From an uncultured Bacteroidales bacterium (GTDB lineage: Bacteria; Bacteroidota; Bacteroidia; Bacteroidales; UBA932), in NCBI GenBank assembly GCA_946406095.1, contig CAMJJO010000069.1:1-9650 (forward strand): DNA of 9,650 nt, read 5' to 3'. The stretch's first letter is position 1; the number at the start of each line of letters is the position of its first letter. Below the pieces are notes generated by a model, which saw only the letters and a list, made by a program, of their open reading frames with translations, made no database searches and had not been told where the DNA came from. The translations under genes were made by a program, and so were the position numbers. Of the stretch, positions 6,910-9,650 are shown in pieces.

Positions 6910-6950
6910 CGAAGGGAGGCTCAGCCTCCCTTTTTCGCCACTTGGCAGAT
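6895..6950. repeat. 14-bp inverted repeat of the tRNA-Thr 3' end flanking the terminator
   Basis: ATCTGCCAAGTGGC at 6895-6908 (last T-loop bases, 3' strand of the T stem and 3' strand of the acceptor stem) is matched exactly in reverse complement by GCCACTTGGCAGAT at 6937-6950. The intrinsic terminator lies between the arms almost concentrically, its centre off by half a base. The repeat does not extend further on the outer side (6894 and 6951 are both A). Transcripts from either strand could form a long two-part hairpin here. The right arm ends 13 bp from the glutamine synthetase stop codon, in the convergent junction. Confidence 0.85.
6912..6935 (+). terminator. Intrinsic terminator after tRNA-Thr
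   Basis: GGGAGGC (6914-6920), loop TCA and GCCTCCC (6924-6930) form a perfect seven-pair GC-rich stem, extended by two A-T pairs (6912-6913 with 6931-6932) and followed by a run of five T. It starts right after the tRNA 3' end and would stop transcripts from the tRNA promoter and from the dnaN-nhaA run. On the opposite strand the stem is followed only by TTCGA, so on its own it is a poor terminator for glutamine synthetase. Confidence 0.87.
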
Positions 6951-6963
6951 ACCTATACTATTC

Positions 6964-8478
6964 CTATCCGCAGTAGAAGAACTGCGCGACGAGCCGCCGC
7001 ATCAGCTTGGTGTCGTTGCGGGCCTCATGATGAAGCGATGCATCATTGTAGGAACGCAGGGCCTTGATGATGCCGTCGATCATGCGAGGGCGGAATACGT
7101 CAGCCTCTTCATAGACGCCACGCGCCTTCTCCAGGCAATCGGCACTCTCCATGCAGCAGGTGGGCAGTTGCTCCAGGGTCGCAAGGCGCGCCGCATTCTC
7201 GCTCTTGTGGATATCCATGTCCACATACTTCTCTTCTGCAATGCGCAGAGCCTCCTCGCGGGGCATCTCCAGCCCCTTGCGGGCGGCAACGCACAGACCG
7301 GCCATCAGCTGGTAGATATCCGCGGAGCAGTCGGGGCTGCGCATCTCGAAAGTCTGCTTGGCAGTAGTGTCATGGTCTGCCTGCTTTTCAATGGGATTGG
7401 CCTTGGAGCACATATCCGTGCCGGAGCTCCAGCCCAGAGGCACTCGCACCAGGGCGGAACGGTTGCAATCTCCCCAGCAGACGTTGGTAGGAGCCTCCTG
7501 ATGAGGGACAAGACGGAAATAGGAAGTAGGATTTTTGTTACCGAATGCGGTAATGGACGGAGCCATCACCATAAGCCCGGCGATTGCACGGCGGGCCTCC
7601 TCGGAAAGGCGGCCGTCGGTGCCGAGAGTGACGTTGCGGCCATCCTTCATCAGACGCATATGGATATGCATGCCGGAGCCGGCCTTACCGGTAGTGATCT
7701 TGGGCGCAAAGCTGACGTCCAGCCCATACTTGAACGCAAGATTGCGGATAACCCACTTTGCCAGCAGAAGCTGGTCCGCGGCCGTCACTACGGGATTCGG
7801 CAGGAACTCTATCTCGTTCTGCTCGTATACCTTGCCGTCCAGGGTGAAGTTGCCCACTTCGCTGTGGCCATACTTGATCTGACCGCCCGTCTTGGCCACA
7901 TGATCCATGCAGGCGCGGCGGAAATCGTTCAGCTTGGCAAAGGGTTCGCTCTCGTGATAGCCCTTCTGGTCGGTGGCCGGAAAGAGCGGATCTTCGTTGC
8001 AGATAACGTAGTACTCCAGCTCTCCCATAGCCTCGAACTGCAGGCCAGTGGATTCCTCGAAAGCCTTCTCCGCTCTCATCAGAGTAGCATGCGGAGCGCA
8101 GTCGAAAGGCTCCCCTGCCTTGTCGAAGAAACTGCAGAGGAAGCAGAGAGTGGGAATCTCGTTGAAAGGATCCACGAAGGCGGTGCGGTAACGGGGAATC
8201 ACGTAAAGGTCGCTGTTTCCCGCTTCTATGAAGGAAGGGAAAAGGCTGGATCCGTCCACGCGTTCGCCTTCGGTGAGGATGGTTTCCGCATATTCAAGAT
8301 TATTGATTGTGAAATTGAGTGTTTTTACGCGCCCGTCTTCTGCCGGGTACATGAAGTCTATCATCCGGATGTTCTTCTCGCAGATGAAATTGAGCATATC
8401 CTCACGAGTGAAGGTTTCCGGAGCTTTTTCCAGGAAAGACACCACCTCGTTAGGATTCAGAGCTATTTTCTTGTCCAT
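6964..8478 (-). CDS. glnA: Glutamine synthetase (class I-like fold, ~500-residue Bacteroidota type)
   Basis: ATP-dependent synthesis of glutamine from glutamate and ammonium, in the cytoplasm as a large oligomer. The protein has 504 residues. The N-terminal beta-grasp part includes VDGSSLF (74-80). The catalytic part shows metal and substrate residues that can be matched to the family: GELEYY (Glu153, Glu155), the glutamates in HSEVGNF and QNEIEFL (Glu207, Glu222), GKAGSGMHIHM with His271, SYFRLVPHQEAPTNVCW with Arg322, and FEMRSPDCSAD with Glu378. It is too short for the ~700-residue type III enzyme (GlnN). A tyrosine lies in EEKYVDMD (Tyr418), near where the adenylylation site of enterobacterial GlnA would fall, but the surrounding sequence differs and I do not claim regulation by adenylylation. 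The ATG at 8478 is 13 bp after the small upstream gene, suggesting an operon. It converges on tRNA-Thr. Confidence 0.94.
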   Translation of the reverse strand: MDKKIALNPNEVVSFLEKAPETFTREDMLNFICEKNIRMIDFMYPAEDGRVKTLNFTINNLEYAETILTEGERVDGSSLFPSFIEAGNSDLYVIPRYRTAFVDPFNEIPTLCFLCSFFDKAGEPFDCAPHATLMRAEKAFEESTGLQFEAMGELEYYVICNEDPLFPATDQKGYHESEPFAKLNDFRRACMDHVAKTGGQIKYGHSEVGNFTLDGKVYEQNEIEFLPNPVVTAADQLLLAKWVIRNLAFKYGLDVSFAPKITTGKAGSGMHIHMRLMKDGRNVTLGTDGRLSEEARRAIAGLMVMAPSITAFGNKNPTSYFRLVPHQEAPTNVCWGDCNRSALVRVPLGWSSGTDMCSKANPIEKQADHDTTAKQTFEMRSPDCSADIYQLMAGLCVAARKGLEMPREEALRIAEEKYVDMDIHKSENAARLATLEQLPTCCMESADCLEKARGVYEEADVFRPRMIDGIIKALRSYNDASLHHEARNDTKLMRRLVAQFFYCG

Positions 8479-8491
8479 TAAGATTGGTTAT

Positions 8492-8896
8492 TTATTTATA
8501 TAGTTTAAGTGTTGCAATCAAAGGGTCTGCCGGTGTGGTCGATTCTTGCCTTATTTCAATTGAGCAATGAAGGTGCAATTCAGCAGCTTTCAGGCGCATG
8601 GCCATTATGACTTCGCCCGCCTCCAGCAGATACCGTCTGGGGGAAGTCGGCCCCAGAAGCCGTATCACTCCCTCCTTTTCGTCCGTCTCGAACCTGAACC
8701 CGGCCGCTTCCGGAAGGTGTTTCGCCGCTCGAATCACTGCCTCCAGTTGTGCCGGCATCGGCGGTATGGCGTCCGGAGAGGAGACCACACCTCCAGCACT
8801 TTGCAGCAGCGTTTCCAGCGAAGCCGACTGGCGGTGAACCACCGTCCGGCCTTCACGGAACTCCTCCATCTTCTTCTCCAGATAATTATCTGCCAT
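8492..8896 (-). CDS. Small protein of unknown function (nitroreductase-like remnant possible)
   Basis: A 134-residue soluble protein with no signal peptide or membrane segment, which I do not recognise with certainty. It starts with a charged helix (MADNYLEKKMEEFREG, 1-16). A middle part (50-70, QLEAVIRAAKHLPEAAGFRF) and a later helix (90-110, LLEAGEVIMAMRLKAAELHL) recall the order of segments in Bacteroidales nitroreductase-family proteins. The arginine-rich FMN-binding motif near the N terminus and much of the usual ~200 residues are missing, so FMN chemistry is doubtful; this link is from memory and tentative. The ATG at 8896 is preferred because it overlaps the dehydrogenase stop by only 11 bp; an in-frame ATG at 8926 would overlap by 41 bp and add MAFAVRRQLQ. 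Its position between two enzyme genes, with overlap on one side and 13 bp on the other, argues that it is real and expressed. Confidence 0.75.
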   Translation of the reverse strand: MADNYLEKKMEEFREGRTVVHRQSASLETLLQSAGGVVSSPDAIPPMPAQLEAVIRAAKHLPEAAGFRFETDEKEGVIRLLGPTSPRRYLLEAGEVIMAMRLKAAELHLHCSIEIRQESTTPADPLIATLKLYK

Positions 8897-9650
8897 TTGC
8901 AGCTGCCTCCGCACAGCGAATGCCATCTATGGCCGACGAAACTATGCCGCCGGAATACCCTGCACCCTCTCCGCAAGGATAGATCCCAGGAGCGGACACA
9001 TACTCCAGCGTCCCCGGATCACGCGGAATGCGCACCGGCGAAGAAGTGCGGGACTCGACTCCCAGGAGCAGCGCGGAGTTAGTATAGTAATTGCGGATCT
9101 TCACCCGCGGGAACACCTTGCGCAGGCGGTCTGCCACGAAAGGAGGCAGCAGCTCATGCAGAGGGGCGGAAATCACCCCCGGATGATACGAGGTCTCCGG
9201 CATCTTCTTGCTCAGACGCCCCACCACGAAATCCTCCATCCGCTGCGCCGGAGCAGCCATGAAGTTGGAAGGATTGAACTGCGCGCAGTACTCGAACATT
9301 TTCTTCTCCACCAAATGCTGCCAGTCCATCAGCCGGAAGGCATCCGTGCCAGGCACATCCTCCGGCTCCACCTGCACCACCACGCCGGCGTTGGCAAATT
9401 TTCCGTTGCGGGAAGAATTGCTCATCCCGTTCAAAACGACAGTCCCGGGCTCGGTGGAAGACGGCACAAGGATGCCTCCGGGGCACATGCAGAACGAGAA
9501 CACTCCGCGCCCGTCCTGCTGCTCCACGAAAGAATACTCCGCCGCGGGCACTCCAGGCTTCCAGGCTCCGTGGTACTGCGCCCAGTTTATCTTCTCCTGA
9601 GGATGCTCCACCCGCACGCCAAGCGCAAATCCCTTGGCCTCGAGGGCACC
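8886..9650 (-). CDS. FAD-dependent dehydrogenase, COG2509 type, C-terminal part (cut by right edge)
   Basis: About 254 residues of a flavoprotein of the 'NAD(FAD)-utilizing dehydrogenase' group; the frame is open to the right edge, so the N-terminal FAD-binding GxGxxG region and roughly half the usual ~520 residues lie outside. Visible family features are FSFCMCPGG near residue 52, GMSNSSRNGKFANAG near 74-88, LGVESRTSSPVRIPRD near 205-220, and the C-terminal CGEGAGYSGGIVSSAIDGI, which closes the FAD site. A GTG at 9617 is an in-frame codon inside the protein, not the start: the upstream residues (GALEAKGFALG) continue the family pattern. The substrate of this group is not established to my knowledge. 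The stop at 8886 overlaps the start of the small downstream gene by 11 bp, so the two are probably translationally coupled, with glutamine synthetase following. Confidence 0.9.
   Translation of the reverse strand, partial: GALEAKGFALGVRVEHPQEKINWAQYHGAWKPGVPAAEYSFVEQQDGRGVFSFCMCPGGILVPSSTEPGTVVLNGMSNSSRNGKFANAGVVVQVEPEDVPGTDAFRLMDWQHLVEKKMFEYCAQFNPSNFMAAPAQRMEDFVVGRLSKKMPETSYHPGVISAPLHELLPPFVADRLRKVFPRVKIRNYYTNSALLLGVESRTSSPVRIPRDPGTLEYVSAPGIYPCGEGAGYSGGIVSSAIDGIRCAEAAANGR

Noticed and set aside
6895..6950. Integration (att) site of a mobile element at the tRNA-Thr 3' end
   Set aside because: The repeat is inverted rather than direct, and no integrase or foreign genes lie beside it; ordinary chromosomal genes follow on both sides.
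6904..8481. A 525-codon open frame on the plus strand, antisense to glutamine synthetase
   Set aside because: It mirrors the codon bias of the real gene, starts inside the tRNA acceptor stem, has no recognisable protein features, and the opposite strand carries an unmistakable enzyme.
8479..8530. Possible separate promoter for glutamine synthetase in the AT-rich stretch before its start
   Set aside because: On the minus strand there is a TTTG and a TATATAAAT run at roughly the right distance, but no TAnnTTTG box; the spacing fits an operon with the upstream gene better.
9615..9617. GTG as start codon of the FAD-dependent dehydrogenase
   Set aside because: The frame stays open to the window edge with family-like residues, and a 243-residue version would lack the FAD-binding N-terminal half.

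Overview
The window reads as ordinary chromosome from a member of the Bacteroidota, most likely order Bacteroidales. Three things point there. The sigma factor, DnaN, ArgS and HtrA proteins have the Bacteroidales form. Two promoter -7 boxes match TAnnTTTG exactly (TATATTTG, upstream of dnaN and of a tRNA gene). Gene starts lack Shine-Dalgarno sequences and are sometimes preceded by AT-rich leaders. Coding sequence is moderately GC-rich, which would fit Rikenellaceae or a related uncultured gut or rumen lineage; that placement is inference. No phage, insertion sequence, CRISPR array or defence system is visible.

Layout. Positions 1-3157 hold a tightly packed minus-strand run, transcribed in the order htrA (periplasmic Do-family serine protease), rpoD (housekeeping sigma factor) and argS (arginyl-tRNA synthetase, cut by the left edge), with gaps of 8 and 3 bp. 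A 133-bp divergent, AT-rich promoter region (3158-3290) separates it from a plus-strand run: dnaN (sliding clamp), a DnaQ-family 3'-5' exonuclease with an ExoX-like C-terminal domain, and nhaA (Na+/H+ antiporter), with gaps of 12 and 6 bp. A tRNA-Thr(CGT) gene with its own -7 box follows nhaA and is closed by a strong intrinsic terminator. From the right edge, a second minus-strand run converges on it: an FAD-dependent dehydrogenase of the COG2509 type (cut by the right edge), a small protein of unknown function, and a ~500-residue glutamine synthetase.

How the genes work together. dnaN and the exonuclease form a natural replication/proofreading pair. rpoD, argS and htrA are core expression and protein-quality-control genes. 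The dehydrogenase, small protein and glutamine synthetase look co-transcribed, which may tie a redox enzyme to ammonium assimilation, but that is only inferred from spacing.

The most unusual spot is the convergent junction at 6838-6950. The last 14 bases of the tRNA-Thr stem structure are repeated exactly, inverted, just past the terminator and 13 bp from the glutamine synthetase stop codon. The same tRNA carries two stem mismatches (A31-C39 and G51-G63), and the inverted copy matches the mismatched sequence rather than the expected one. This could reflect a template-switch mutation, a bidirectional termination structure, or a decaying tRNA. Apart from this I see no candidate for a new multi-gene system in the window.
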